Positions 27,202 through 36,100 of a stretch of 64,000 nucleotides of DNA are shown here, piece by piece. The translations under genes and the position numbers were made by a program. The stretch's first letter is position 1. Each line of letters begins with the position of its first letter. The DNA comes from Nitrospirota bacterium (lineage in GTDB: Bacteria; Nitrospirota; Thermodesulfovibrionia; UBA6902), in NCBI GenBank assembly GCA_016213945.1, contig JACQZF010000004.1, positions 62,001-126,000 of the forward strand. The letters run 5' to 3'. The notes under the pieces were generated by a model. It saw only the letters and a program-made list of their open reading frames with translations. It was not told the DNA's origin and ran no database searches.

Positions 27202-27360
27202 ATGAGCAAGTTATCTATCATTAAAGAATTCTGGGGATTCCTGAAAGAGCGTAAAAAATGGTGGCTTGGGCCTATCGTTATCTTTCTGCTCCTGCTCGGC
27301 GCGCTGATAATCTTCACCGAGGGCTCTGCGCTGGCGCCGTTCATATACGCGCTCTTTTAA
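27202..27360 (+). CDS. DUF5989 (SxtK-like) small membrane protein, 52 aa
   Basis: A 52-residue protein read directly from the sequence: ATG at 27202, TAA at 27358-27360, with GGAG eight bases before the start. It begins MSKLSIIKEFWGFLKERKKW, then has one hydrophobic helix and ends FIYALF, the layout of the DUF5989 family that accompanies SxtJ-like proteins and NodU-type carbamoyltransferases. Too short for many gene callers. Third and last gene of the trio; the function is unknown, and a three-part membrane-associated carbamoylation complex is an inference from repeated co-occurrence. Confidence 0.85.
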   Translation: MSKLSIIKEFWGFLKERKKWWLGPIVIFLLLLGALIIFTEGSALAPFIYALF

Positions 27361-27419
27361 CAGATACGGTAAACAGACAGCTAACGTCCGTAATGCCAAC
27401 TGCTAAATGAATTATATAA

Positions 27420-27471
27420 TTCGGCAAGGACAAGACTCTTTATCACACCGTCACGACTGCCGAAGGTGTGA
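27420..27471. other. Possible H-type pseudoknot at convergent gene ends
   Basis: Two interlocked 7-base complementary pairs: TTCGGCA (27420-27426) with TGCCGAA (27458-27464), and TCACACC (27443-27449) with GGTGTGA (27465-27471). The two 3' arms are directly adjacent. It lies between the DUF5989 stop and the end of the opposing GNAT gene, whose last codons it includes. No T run follows. Could be a transcript-end structure or chance. Confidence 0.3.
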
Positions 27472-28578
27472 CAATAATGTCATTTTGCTGAACCTTATCA
27501 GAATCTTTCTGAACAATGGATTTCTATTATACATATTCCTGAGACTGCCCCTTGCCCTGTCCTTCATGGAATCGAGCCTATAGCGGGATCTGCTCCTGTA
27601 AATCTTCACCTCATAACTGCTGGCCGAGCCATCTGCCCATTTATATTTGTAAGACTCATCACCCCTCATAAAGTCAAACTCTCTGAAGCCCTCTTCAAAG
27701 CATTTTTTCAGGAGTATCTGGATGTGAACCTTACCCGGAGAATATTTCAGGAATTCCGGGGCAAACACAGGTATCCAGTAAAAAAAGATCCTGTGATATT
27801 TAAATGCAAACACGGCCGAAATGATGCGGCCGTCTATCTTTAAAACAGAAAAATCAGACCAGCCCGTAGCATGGAATGCAGAGGCAAGCTCACTGAAGAA
27901 ATCCATGTTCACCTGCGTTTCATACAAACTCTCTCCGATCTTGCCAGCCTGCCTTTTTCTGTGCATCTCGAAAAAACAATTTAGAAGCTCTTCCGAATTG
28001 TTCTCATTATAATCCTCATAAGTCGTCTCCCCCATTGACCTGAACTTGTTATGAGCGGTTCTTATGTCCTGCCTTAATCCCTTGCTCGTGCCTTTATAGT
28101 AGTCATCCCAGGTTCCGGTAATTCTTACGCACGGGCTAACTCCAACAGCTCTGACCCTCGATGGATATGCTATCCCTGAAAGAAGCTCTCTCAAAGGAAG
28201 GAGATTCGGGGAGGATTCAGGTATTCTTGGAAAGGATATCATCACCCAGTCCGTCTTTGTGAAAATGAAATCCAGAATGGCCGCTATCACTTTCCTCTGA
28301 TCTCTCAGGATTAGAAAGTCAGTATAATCCGCCAGCCCGCCTCCAATAAAGCAGACTTGTCCCCTGACAACTATCATCGGCGCTATGCCGACAACATCGC
28401 CATCATCCTCAACCTTCAGGACAAAAATGCCGCCATCACTGACAAAATGCTTCAGCCATAATGATGACCACTCCCAAGAGAGGAAAATATTGGCCGAACC
28501 GCTCTCCCGGAATATCCTCTTCCAGGAAGATTCAATCCCTGATAAGCCCTCAAATGTTGAGATTGCGCTGATCTTCAT
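27451..28578 (-). CDS. GNAT/FemAB-like acyl- or aminoacyl-transferase (BcsL/CelD type)
   Basis: 375 residues. The N-terminal half has ANIFLSWEWSSLWLKHF, typical of the CelD/BcsL group of GNAT-fold proteins; the C-terminal half has the acetyltransf_6 pattern RIFFYWIPVFAPEFLKYSPG and EFDFMRGDESYKYKWA. Such proteins occur in many cellulose and exopolysaccharide clusters, where they probably acylate sugar amines or hydroxyls. Last gene of a minus-strand unit beginning near 34847. The acyl donor and acceptor cannot be read. Confidence 0.82.
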   Translation of the reverse strand: MKISAISTFEGLSGIESSWKRIFRESGSANIFLSWEWSSLWLKHFVSDGGIFVLKVEDDGDVVGIAPMIVVRGQVCFIGGGLADYTDFLILRDQRKVIAAILDFIFTKTDWVMISFPRIPESSPNLLPLRELLSGIAYPSRVRAVGVSPCVRITGTWDDYYKGTSKGLRQDIRTAHNKFRSMGETTYEDYNENNSEELLNCFFEMHRKRQAGKIGESLYETQVNMDFFSELASAFHATGWSDFSVLKIDGRIISAVFAFKYHRIFFYWIPVFAPEFLKYSPGKVHIQILLKKCFEEGFREFDFMRGDESYKYKWADGSASSYEVKIYRSRSRYRLDSMKDRARGSLRNMYNRNPLFRKILIRFSKMTLLSHLRQS

Positions 28579-28606
28579 AAAAGAAAGGCCTTACAAATGA
28601 AACAAC

Positions 28607-29251
28607 TTATCCGGGGAATGCGGTCACAAAAAAATCGCGGCTGATCTTCACGATCTCAAACTTCCCGCATCCCGCGCTGCTGCTGAAGAGCTCATGCAGT
28701 TTTTCCTGGGTGTACATGTAAAGTTCACATCTCTGCCTGTATCTTATTTTTCTCTGCCATGCGAGGATGCCGCCGTCAACGGGAAAGCTGAAAAAAGCCT
28801 TTGACTTGGTGATCGACATTACCTTCTCAATAGCCTTTTTCGGCTCTTCAATATAGTCCATGACACCCATGACTATCGAATAATCAAAATCACCGTCAAT
28901 CCCGTCTTTTGTAAAATCACCCATAATAAAATCACATGCTTCTCCGACACCGGCATCTTCTGCATTTGCCTTTGCAATCTTTATCATGCCTTCGGCGAAA
29001 TCCATTCCCCGGACATATTGCGCACCCATACGGGCCAGCGCAATGCTGAAATGCCCCGGCCCGCATCCGATATCAATAACCCTCTTCCCCTCTATCGGAT
29101 AGCACCCCTCGATGGTTTTGGCGTATCTCAGCCTCATGCTCTTTCTGAATATCCTGTTTATAAGGCTGTTCAGCGGCGTGTTCTTATTCCCGTAAATGGC
29201 GTTGAAGTCATGCGCGTAAGAATGAAAAAACCCAGATGTGCTCTTAGTCAC
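28607..29251 (-). CDS. Class I SAM-dependent methyltransferase
   Basis: 214 residues. The SAM site VIDIGCGPGHFSIALARMG (about 55-73), the acidic GMDFAEGMI and IVMGVMDYIEEP are ordered motifs of the methyltransferase type 11/25 group. It starts with GTG at 29251, nine bases after GGAGGG, which overlaps the stop region of the upstream deacetylase. It probably methylates the glycan or a lipid carrier. The short length means there is little besides the core fold. Confidence 0.85.
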   Translation of the reverse strand: MTKSTSGFFHSYAHDFNAIYGNKNTPLNSLINRIFRKSMRLRYAKTIEGCYPIEGKRVIDIGCGPGHFSIALARMGAQYVRGMDFAEGMIKIAKANAEDAGVGEACDFIMGDFTKDGIDGDFDYSIVMGVMDYIEEPKKAIEKVMSITKSKAFFSFPVDGGILAWQRKIRYRQRCELYMYTQEKLHELFSSSAGCGKFEIVKISRDFFVTAFPG

Positions 29252-29253
29252 AA

Positions 29254-30099
29254 TCAGCCCTCCAGCATTTCTTTATGCTTTTTGATATACCGTTCAAAAG
29301 TGATGACCCTGAAATCCTCAAGTATTTTAGAAACCTTGCTCTCAGTTGTTTTTAGATTAACATAAGATTTAAATCTTCTCTTATAATTCATCTCTAATCT
29401 GGGATGACCCGGGTTGACCTCCCGCGGATGCACATAAAAAATGACAGGCCTCCCTTCGCTTAAAACTCTCCTGCCCATGCTTTTGATAAGAGGATAAGGA
29501 AAAAGCCTCAGATATCCCCCGCCAAAAAAACAGATGCGCCTTGATAAAAACTTCGCAAGGGTTATCGGGAATTCAATGATATTCCCTGCTCTCCCCTTTA
29601 CGAGATAAGGCCCGTATCGGTCAGATTTTAACCCGCCGTGGCCTCTCGGCCCCGGGAAGACCGACGAGTCGTACTTGTAACCCGCCTTGATAAGGTTTTC
29701 AAAATACCAGGGCGTATCCTCTGTGATAGAGAAGCCGGCAGAGCGGTAGCCAAGGACAGGGCGCCCCGCAATATCCTCAATAATGTTTTTTGATTTGACG
29801 GCGTCATGATAAAACTCATCCTCAGTCATCTCATAGACAAGCCTGTGGGAATAACCGTGAGAAGCTATTTCGTGGCCCCTGGCAGCGGCCTCTTTCACCA
29901 GATGCGGAAACCTCTCTGCAATCCAGCCGAGGAAGAAGCAGGTGACAGGGACATTCTTTTCGCTGATCAGATCAAGAAGTTTAATGAAGTCCTTTTCTAC
30001 ATGAGGCGCAGCAGACGCCCATTCAGACATTTTGGGCGCTGAAGGGATATCCAGTATATGGTACCAGTCCTCTACATCAACCGTAAAAACAGAATCCAT
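29254..30099 (-). CDS. XrtA-type polysaccharide deacetylase (NodB fold)
   Basis: 281 residues from the ATG at 30099; GGAGGGGG stands 11 bases upstream, so this is preferred to a GTG at 30120. TVDVEDWYH (7-14) carries the catalytic and metal Asp, and SHGYSHRLVYE (about 77-87) the metal histidines. The C-terminal region with FPYPLIKSMGRRVLSEGRPVIFYVHPREVNPGHPR is the DUF3473 segment found in the deacetylase of exosortase-A (XrtA) exopolysaccharide systems. It removes N-acetyl groups from a polysaccharide. No exosortase is in this window. Its 3' neighbour is the methyltransferase and its 5' neighbour a GT4 enzyme. Confidence 0.9.
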   Translation of the reverse strand: MDSVFTVDVEDWYHILDIPSAPKMSEWASAAPHVEKDFIKLLDLISEKNVPVTCFFLGWIAERFPHLVKEAAARGHEIASHGYSHRLVYEMTEDEFYHDAVKSKNIIEDIAGRPVLGYRSAGFSITEDTPWYFENLIKAGYKYDSSVFPGPRGHGGLKSDRYGPYLVKGRAGNIIEFPITLAKFLSRRICFFGGGYLRLFPYPLIKSMGRRVLSEGRPVIFYVHPREVNPGHPRLEMNYKRRFKSYVNLKTTESKVSKILEDFRVITFERYIKKHKEMLEG

Positions 30100-30119
30100 G
30101 GCTGAATGAGCCCCCTCCA

Positions 30120-31220
30120 CTATTTTGTTAATTCCTCATATATCTTCATCGTATCTGCGGATATCTTCTCCCAGCTGTACTTCTCTGAGACCGAGGCTAT
30201 CTGTTCAGCCTTTTCCTTGCCGGTCATCTCTTTCTTTGTGAACTCTTCCATAATAGATGCAAGGGATTCAGCATCTCTTACCCTGAAATAATTTTCACTC
30301 TTCAGCCCTATATCGAGATTCCCGGGTACCTCGCTCGCAATGCACGGTAGGCCGTAGCTCAGCGCCTCGAGCATTACTATGGGAAGCCCTTCATAATAAG
30401 AAGGGAGTATAAAAAGGCCGGCATGTGTATAAAGCTCCCTGAGAGGAAGGCCGGTCATGTAGCCTGTCAGAATTATGTCACTGTTATTCCGGGCCATCTC
30501 CTGAAGCCCTCTGCTGTACTTCCCTTCATGGTCAGCGCGGCCGGCAAGAACAAGTTTCCACCCGGCAAAATCCCTGCTTGAAAATGCAGCGACAAGGTCC
30601 TCAAGACCTTTCCCCTCGGCAAACCTCCCCACAAAAAGAAAATACCTTCCTTTTGAAAGTCCATACCTGTCCAGGACATCCTCAGTATGGGCCGGTTCAG
30701 GAATATTAATTCCGTTTGGGAGAAATGTGACAGGCCTTCTGTACCGTTCCTTCAGGGCCGAGGTGATGGGCTGTGAGATGGCTATGACCCTGTTGGCAAA
30801 GAGCATGCCGACGAGTTCATTCAGCTTCAGGAACTGGCTCGCAAAGAAACCCCACTTCTTATGCTTATAACTCTGGCAATGTATCGTCAGCAGCACTTTC
30901 ATGCCGAGAATCCTCGCAAGCAGGGCGAAAATAAAAGAGGAATGAATATGCACTATGTCAGGCGTCAGCCCCCTCGCCTTTAAAACAGCCTTAAATGAAT
31001 GTATGATGTTCTCGCTGAATTTGCTCTTCGGGCAGTCTATGGGAACGAGCTTAACCCCGCCGTACTCTTTTGTGCCGGGGCCCACATAGGGAAGCCTTGT
31101 GAAGACTGTGACATCGCACCCTCTCTGAACAAGGCGCGTATAAAGCTGTTCGCAATGGTATTCTATACCTCCCTGCACACCCGGAAATCCGCGAGTGCCT
31201 ATCACAGCGACCTTGATCAT
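30120..31220 (-). CDS. Glycosyltransferase family 4
   Basis: 366 residues. VAVIGTRGFPGVQGGIEYHCEQ at the N-terminus is the acceptor-side glycine-rich loop of the DUF1972/GT4 group. The donor site has FLFVGRFAEGKGLEDLV and SYYEGLPIVMLEALSYGLP, the E-x7-E motif. It adds a sugar from a nucleotide donor with retention of configuration, on the cytoplasmic face. Gene order with the XrtA-type deacetylase downstream repeats what is common in exopolysaccharide loci. Confidence 0.88.
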   Translation of the reverse strand: MIKVAVIGTRGFPGVQGGIEYHCEQLYTRLVQRGCDVTVFTRLPYVGPGTKEYGGVKLVPIDCPKSKFSENIIHSFKAVLKARGLTPDIVHIHSSFIFALLARILGMKVLLTIHCQSYKHKKWGFFASQFLKLNELVGMLFANRVIAISQPITSALKERYRRPVTFLPNGINIPEPAHTEDVLDRYGLSKGRYFLFVGRFAEGKGLEDLVAAFSSRDFAGWKLVLAGRADHEGKYSRGLQEMARNNSDIILTGYMTGLPLRELYTHAGLFILPSYYEGLPIVMLEALSYGLPCIASEVPGNLDIGLKSENYFRVRDAESLASIMEEFTKKEMTGKEKAEQIASVSEKYSWEKISADTMKIYEELTK

Positions 31221-31245
31221 ATCTAATCCTTATCCTGCATCAGTA

Positions 31246-32085
31246 TTAAATTCGCGCCAGCCTACGCAACGCGTAAAACAAGCTGCTCTCAAAAATTCCT
31301 GAAACACGCGCTCTCAAAACAAACAGCGGGAAATCTCTCATGCCAATACGGTTTAAGGCATAAAGACTGCTCTTTGATGTTATAAATCCGTTATCAGTGG
31401 CGAATGCTGCTTTGAACCCGCACTCCATGGCTATATTTATCGAGTCGTCATTGAAGTCCCGCCCCCTCTTCCCGTAAGGGTAAGCAAAATATGAGACCCT
31501 GCTTTTCAGTATATCTTCCAACACCGCCTTTGAACCGTTTATCTCAAAAAATGCCTCTTTCCTGCCGAGCCCAGATAATACAGGATGGCTGATGGTATGA
31601 GCCCCGAATGCAATATCCCCTTGATGCATCTCCATGATATCATCCGTGCTGAGCCCGAAGTCTTTGCCTATATAATCGGCTGCAACAAAAACAGTTGCCG
31701 GGATCTTATTTTTTTTCAAAATTGGAAAAGCATCAGTATAATTATCCTTGAACCCGTCATCAAATGTCACTGCCGCAATATCCCTCTCCCATTTACTGCC
31801 TTTGATATATCCCTGAACGATATCATCAACAGTCACAACGTCAAAGTTTTCCGCGAGATATGACATATGTCGTTCAAACTTCCCTGTTGAAACTGTTATG
31901 TCAGGCAGCTTCCCGTCATCGCTCACCCTATGGTACATCAGCACGACCGCAATATGCCTTTGCCTCCTCAGGCGCAGTAGATTATATAAGCCGATAATTC
32001 CCGAAAAGTACAGGAGGGATGAAACCGCAGTGCCGGCGTACCACGCTGCCTTATACTTCATCTCTATCAGCCGTCTCTTGCTCAT
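31246..32085 (-). CDS. Polysaccharide deacetylase (NodB domain), membrane-anchored
   Basis: 279 residues. One hydrophobic N-terminal segment (about 13-35) could be an anchor. IAVVLMYHRVSDDG, TFDDGFKDNYTDAFPIL (about 105) and HTISHPVLSGL (about 157) are NodB motifs 1 and 2, and FAYPYGKRG is motif 3. All metal ligands are present. Likely deacetylates a sugar in the lipid-linked unit or polymer. It follows the GT39 gene by four bases; an internal ATG at codon 9 is an alternative start. Confidence 0.87.
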   Translation of the reverse strand: MSKRRLIEMKYKAAWYAGTAVSSLLYFSGIIGLYNLLRLRRQRHIAVVLMYHRVSDDGKLPDITVSTGKFERHMSYLAENFDVVTVDDIVQGYIKGSKWERDIAAVTFDDGFKDNYTDAFPILKKNKIPATVFVAADYIGKDFGLSTDDIMEMHQGDIAFGAHTISHPVLSGLGRKEAFFEINGSKAVLEDILKSRVSYFAYPYGKRGRDFNDDSINIAMECGFKAAFATDNGFITSKSSLYALNRIGMRDFPLFVLRARVSGIFESSLFYALRRLARI

Positions 32086-32089
32086 ACGA

Positions 32090-33712
32090 TCAATATATGA
32101 CCCTGAAGACCCTTATCATCTCTACGGAGTTGTCCTCATAAACAAGTTCAACCTCATCAGAGTATTTTTCCATATTTAGAAGTTCATCAAAGTTTTCCCA
32201 TAGCCTCACTGTGGTCCTGCCGTCGATAACGATAAAGTCAACATGATAACGCTTCGCATAGCTTATCATATCCGAATAGCCGGCATAGGGGAGCATTGTA
32301 AATCTCGAACCGCTGTAAAAACTGACCCACGGGACCCTGTGCATCACATTGAACTCTTCATATTCAGGTGAATATTTCTCCTTCAGATATTCCGCGGCCT
32401 TGATATGCTCAACAGGGATTATTTTTTCGTCAAAGATATTAGTGCTGAAACTCGTGTATGCCGACGCTGCGATACAGAAAATGACCAGCAATGGTTTCAG
32501 ATGCCTGATAAGAAGACTCCACTTTATGCCAAAAAGATCGAAGACTCGGGAGCATGCTGACGGAGACCGGGCAAAACCGGAAGATGAGAGGATAATAAGC
32601 AGAATGGCAGTAGGAAATAGATACCTTATCTGTATAAAAAAACTGGGATAGACCGAAAAGAGCAGAAGTGAAAAAAAGAGAAGGGTTAAGTTCTTTTTGG
32701 ATGTTATAATCCCTTTTATTGAAAAGGTTAAAAAGAGCGGGAATATGACGGGCAGCAAAAGTTTTAAAAGTATGTAAGCTGCTTCCCCGGCATTCCGTAT
32801 GTAGCTTTGAAAAAAACTGAAAGTCCTTTTAACGATAAAACCAATAACAGATGCGTCTTGCTTTTTGTTCAGCCCCTTCAAACTTATCCCGTCATCATCA
32901 ATAGAATAAACCGACCTGTCATATCTTAAATCGTCTTTCTTAGCCTCGGGGCCACCCTCCTTAAGCCCTGCCAGGCCAGCCTCCAGCATCCCCGCCAAGT
33001 AACTATTCTTGCCTGAGAGCTGTAACTTGCCGGTCTCCCTCTTCAGAAATAAAACATTCGGTGATGCCACTAAAATAAAAACCACAAAAGTTATGCCAAG
33101 CCTTGATAAATACCGCCCCTTTCCGTATAAATCCGAACGGAAAGCAGCTATGACAGGTAAAAGAAGAAGGAGAAGCCCTTCAGGCCTTATCAGATACGCT
33201 AACCCTGTAGAAACGCCTGAAAGAAAAAAAATGATACCACCCCTTCTTCTGAGCGAGAGCATGAATAGATACATTGATGTCGCCAAGAACAATAAAAAGA
33301 TAGCCTCAGTGCCCACGGCAGATGATGTTTCAAGCATAAAAGGATGGATAGAAAAAGCAAACGCGGCAAATAGCCCTGATTCCTCATCGTATAATTCCTT
33401 ACCTATCAGATAACAGAGAAATATTGTCACAAGGCTGGAGAACAATGAAACGATCTTACCTGAAAAGTAAAGGTCATCAAACAGCAGGTTTGCCAATCCG
33501 ATAAATGCAGGGTAGCCGGGGGGAAAGAATATTCCCCAGTTATAATTCTCTCCAAACGAGTACTTGCCGCTCTCAACAAGGTTCTTGCCGAGGCGCGCCA
33601 TTGATGCCCCGTCTATGCCTATGAATGCCTCATTTCTGAAAAGAATGACCCGTATTACAGTGCTGAGAAATAAAATGATCAATAATACTGTATGCTCTTT
33701 TCTTATCTTCAT
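32090..33712 (-). CDS. Glycosyltransferase family 39 (ArnT/PMT-like) membrane protein
   Basis: 540 residues with about eleven helices. FIGIDGASMARLGKNLVESG after helix 1 has the acidic residue of GT-C enzymes, and FFPPGYPAFIGLANLLF is the expected PPGYP loop. A C-terminal extracytoplasmic domain of about 110 residues follows, with MHRVPWVSFYSGS. It would move a sugar from a polyprenyl phosphate to an acceptor on the outer face of the inner membrane, and could use product of the GT2 enzymes at 19471 or 24136. Confidence 0.85.
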   Translation of the reverse strand: MKIRKEHTVLLIILFLSTVIRVILFRNEAFIGIDGASMARLGKNLVESGKYSFGENYNWGIFFPPGYPAFIGLANLLFDDLYFSGKIVSLFSSLVTIFLCYLIGKELYDEESGLFAAFAFSIHPFMLETSSAVGTEAIFLLFLATSMYLFMLSLRRRGGIIFFLSGVSTGLAYLIRPEGLLLLLLPVIAAFRSDLYGKGRYLSRLGITFVVFILVASPNVLFLKRETGKLQLSGKNSYLAGMLEAGLAGLKEGGPEAKKDDLRYDRSVYSIDDDGISLKGLNKKQDASVIGFIVKRTFSFFQSYIRNAGEAAYILLKLLLPVIFPLFLTFSIKGIITSKKNLTLLFFSLLLFSVYPSFFIQIRYLFPTAILLIILSSSGFARSPSACSRVFDLFGIKWSLLIRHLKPLLVIFCIAASAYTSFSTNIFDEKIIPVEHIKAAEYLKEKYSPEYEEFNVMHRVPWVSFYSGSRFTMLPYAGYSDMISYAKRYHVDFIVIDGRTTVRLWENFDELLNMEKYSDEVELVYEDNSVEMIRVFRVIY

Positions 33713-33734
33713 AATGATCTGAGCCGTGCAATTT

Positions 33735-34847
33735 TCACGCTATGCCCTCTTTCATTGTTTTTGTTATATAGTCGATCTCTTTAAAACCGATGTCCTGATG
33801 AGAAGGCAGAAGCAGGAGCGAATTGACCCATGAAGACGCACCCGGAAAACGTGAGAGATCCAGCGATTCCGGAAGCTCTAGGTCAGGCCATTTGCCTGCG
33901 CCCACACCCTTAGCTCTCAAATATCCGCATAACTTATCTGATGCTTTTGAGATAATCGGAAATGCCTGGGGAAAAGCACCTCCGGGCAGAGATGCTAACG
34001 GTATGTTAATTCCTGAAACGCATGAGAGCAGCCCAGAAAGCATCATATAGTTTCTGAGCCTTTCATCCCTGATAGCCTTAACATTAAATTCATTTAATAA
34101 ACGAGATGTTACAAGATTAACCTCAGGGATTGCATCAGGTGAAAGACGTTCATTGAATGCGGTATCCGATGAATTAAATCGTCTCCTCAGTCTATCCTTT
34201 AATACAAGCGTATTAGGCCAGCCGAATGAATTCGCAAACCGGTCAAGAGATGTCACTCCCCATCTCTTCCAGGACAATCTTTTATTAACATAATGAGGTA
34301 TCTTTGCCATACGAGTTTTAAATGCAGGTGCATTCCCAAGAAGCACACCGCCGTCAGGAACGGGCAGCATCTTTCTCAGGCTGTATATTGAAAAAATGCC
34401 TGTCGTGCCCATAGGCATGTCAGCATCCGGGTCAGGGAGCGTGTGCGCGCAGTCTTCAATAAGCAGCATTCCAAACTCACTGCAAAGCTTATCATAATAC
34501 AGTGCATCCTGCGGTATTCCGAAAAAATGTATAAGCAGGAAAAGATCTCCTCTGCTAAAGTCATTTCTGTTTAAAACAGGCTCGAGCCTATCCCCCACAT
34601 CATAAAAACGAACTTCTATACCAAGCCGGGTTAAAGGAAGAAGTACGCTCTTGCAGCAATAAGCGGGAAGATGAATCCTACGGGGCTTATCCTCCAGCAG
34701 GCAGAGGCCGTGATACAGGGCCTCACGCGCAGAGCCGAACAACGCCTGCCCGCCGGATAAAAAAGGGAACAGCCCCTCTATCTTTAACCCCTTGCTGACG
34801 GCCGGATTCACGCACCGCCTCTTCACCGGTGTCAGCGGTATCAGCAT
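33735..34847 (-). CDS. DegT/DnrJ/EryC1-like PLP aminotransferase
   Basis: 370 residues. A fold type I PLP enzyme: FGSAREALYHGL binds phosphate, LLIEDCAHTL holds the Asp contacting the pyridine nitrogen, and FSIYSLRKMLPVPDGGVL corresponds to the 'SxxxxK...GGxL' Schiff-base lysine segment. Members usually aminate a keto-sugar nucleotide; this one is divergent (LRK in place of the common HxxK), so the substrate is uncertain. First gene of the 34847-27451 unit. An amino sugar product would fit the three deacetylases and the GNAT-like transferases nearby. Confidence 0.78.
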   Translation of the reverse strand: MLIPLTPVKRRCVNPAVSKGLKIEGLFPFLSGGQALFGSAREALYHGLCLLEDKPRRIHLPAYCCKSVLLPLTRLGIEVRFYDVGDRLEPVLNRNDFSRGDLFLLIHFFGIPQDALYYDKLCSEFGMLLIEDCAHTLPDPDADMPMGTTGIFSIYSLRKMLPVPDGGVLLGNAPAFKTRMAKIPHYVNKRLSWKRWGVTSLDRFANSFGWPNTLVLKDRLRRRFNSSDTAFNERLSPDAIPEVNLVTSRLLNEFNVKAIRDERLRNYMMLSGLLSCVSGINIPLASLPGGAFPQAFPIISKASDKLCGYLRAKGVGAGKWPDLELPESLDLSRFPGASSWVNSLLLLPSHQDIGFKEIDYITKTMKEGIA

Positions 34848-35018
34848 ACCTTAAAGTGGATAGAAAGGTCAGGTTTAATATTCATAGACAATTAAATCTC
34901 AACCATGCATCCTGAAACAGGTTTTAGGCATATTCAGATAATATCAGGCAGACTTCTATATCCTTTGAAAAGACAGCATGGATATATGCCGTTGTATATT
35001 TTACAATATAACCGGCTT

Positions 35019-35024
35019 TATAAT
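35019..35024 (+). promoter_or_regulatory. Candidate -10 element before the plus-strand deacetylase
   Basis: A perfect TATAAT lies 23 bases before the start codon, in the intergenic space between divergent genes. The best -35 (TTGTAT at 34992-34997) is 21 bases away, longer than usual, so only the -10 is reported. Confidence 0.3.
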
Positions 35025-35046
35025 CGATAACATTAAGGATGGGTGA

Positions 35047-36087
35047 ATGCTTTACTCTCTTGTCACATCTCTCTGCGAAATGGCTTATGCCTCCGGCCTG
35101 AACAGATTCATGGGGACCTATGGAAAAAACAGTGTTATTTTTCTTATGTACCACGGGATAATAAAGTCACGCCCTCATGATTCACTGAAAAATCATTACG
35201 GCTACAACATCGAAGAAAAAGAGTTTGAATCCCAGGTTCAATACCTTGCCAGCCACTGCAATGTCATTAAGGCTTCAGATGCCCTGTCGGGGAGCAATCT
35301 TTCCAGGAATAAGAAAAATGTTGTCATAACATTTGATGATGGTTACAGGAACAACTACACATCTGCATACTCAATATTAACAAAATATGATCTTCCTGCT
35401 CTCTACTCCATCTCTACGGATTTTGTTGCTGACAGGATCCCACTATGGAACGATGTAATTGAATATGCTGTAATGAATACAACTAAAAATACCCTAAAAA
35501 TAAAATACGATGATTCAGAATATGATTTCATGCTCGGCACTAAAGATAATAAGATCAAGCTTTATAATTGGCTGCTCTCTAACTGCATTGAAATAAAACA
35601 GGAGATGAGAGAAGGGTTTGTTTCTGATATCCTGAAGGGCCTGGATGTTCCTGTGAATAATGAGAAATTACTGAGGGATCAGGATTATGAACCGATGAAA
35701 CCCGATGATATCAGAATAATGGCTGATTCCGGAATGGCCGAGTTTGCTTCACACTCTGTCCACCATTATACTCTGACAAATACAACTATAGAGACTCTTT
35801 TGAATGAAGCAACTGAATCAAAAAATAGAATTGAAGAGTTATCAGGACAACAATGCAAATACTTCTGCATACCCGGAGGACACTATAATCAGCAGGTTAC
35901 AAACGCAGTGTTCAAAGCCGGTTATGAAAAGATATTCACTTCTGAAGTTACAGAATTCGACCTCATGAAAAAGCCGGACATCATAGGGCGCTACTGTATA
36001 ACCGGATCAGTAAATATGGCGTTATTTGCAGATATGATCCAAGGTCCTATTCACAGGCTTTACTACTTCATAAAATCGATGGGATGA
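35047..36087 (+). CDS. Polysaccharide deacetylase family protein
   Basis: 346 residues. VIFLMYHGI near the N-terminus, ITFDDGYRNNYTSAYSIL (about 95), SHSVHHYTLTN (about 235) and FCIPGGHYN are NodB motifs. An insert of about 100 residues between motifs 1 and 2 makes it longer than its two relatives here. AAGGATGGG precedes the ATG. It stands alone on the plus strand, which suggests separate regulation or later insertion into the locus. Confidence 0.85.
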   Translation: MLYSLVTSLCEMAYASGLNRFMGTYGKNSVIFLMYHGIIKSRPHDSLKNHYGYNIEEKEFESQVQYLASHCNVIKASDALSGSNLSRNKKNVVITFDDGYRNNYTSAYSILTKYDLPALYSISTDFVADRIPLWNDVIEYAVMNTTKNTLKIKYDDSEYDFMLGTKDNKIKLYNWLLSNCIEIKQEMREGFVSDILKGLDVPVNNEKLLRDQDYEPMKPDDIRIMADSGMAEFASHSVHHYTLTNTTIETLLNEATESKNRIEELSGQQCKYFCIPGGHYNQQVTNAVFKAGYEKIFTSEVTEFDLMKKPDIIGRYCITGSVNMALFADMIQGPIHRLYYFIKSMG

Positions 36088-36100
36088 TCTTCTCATATTG

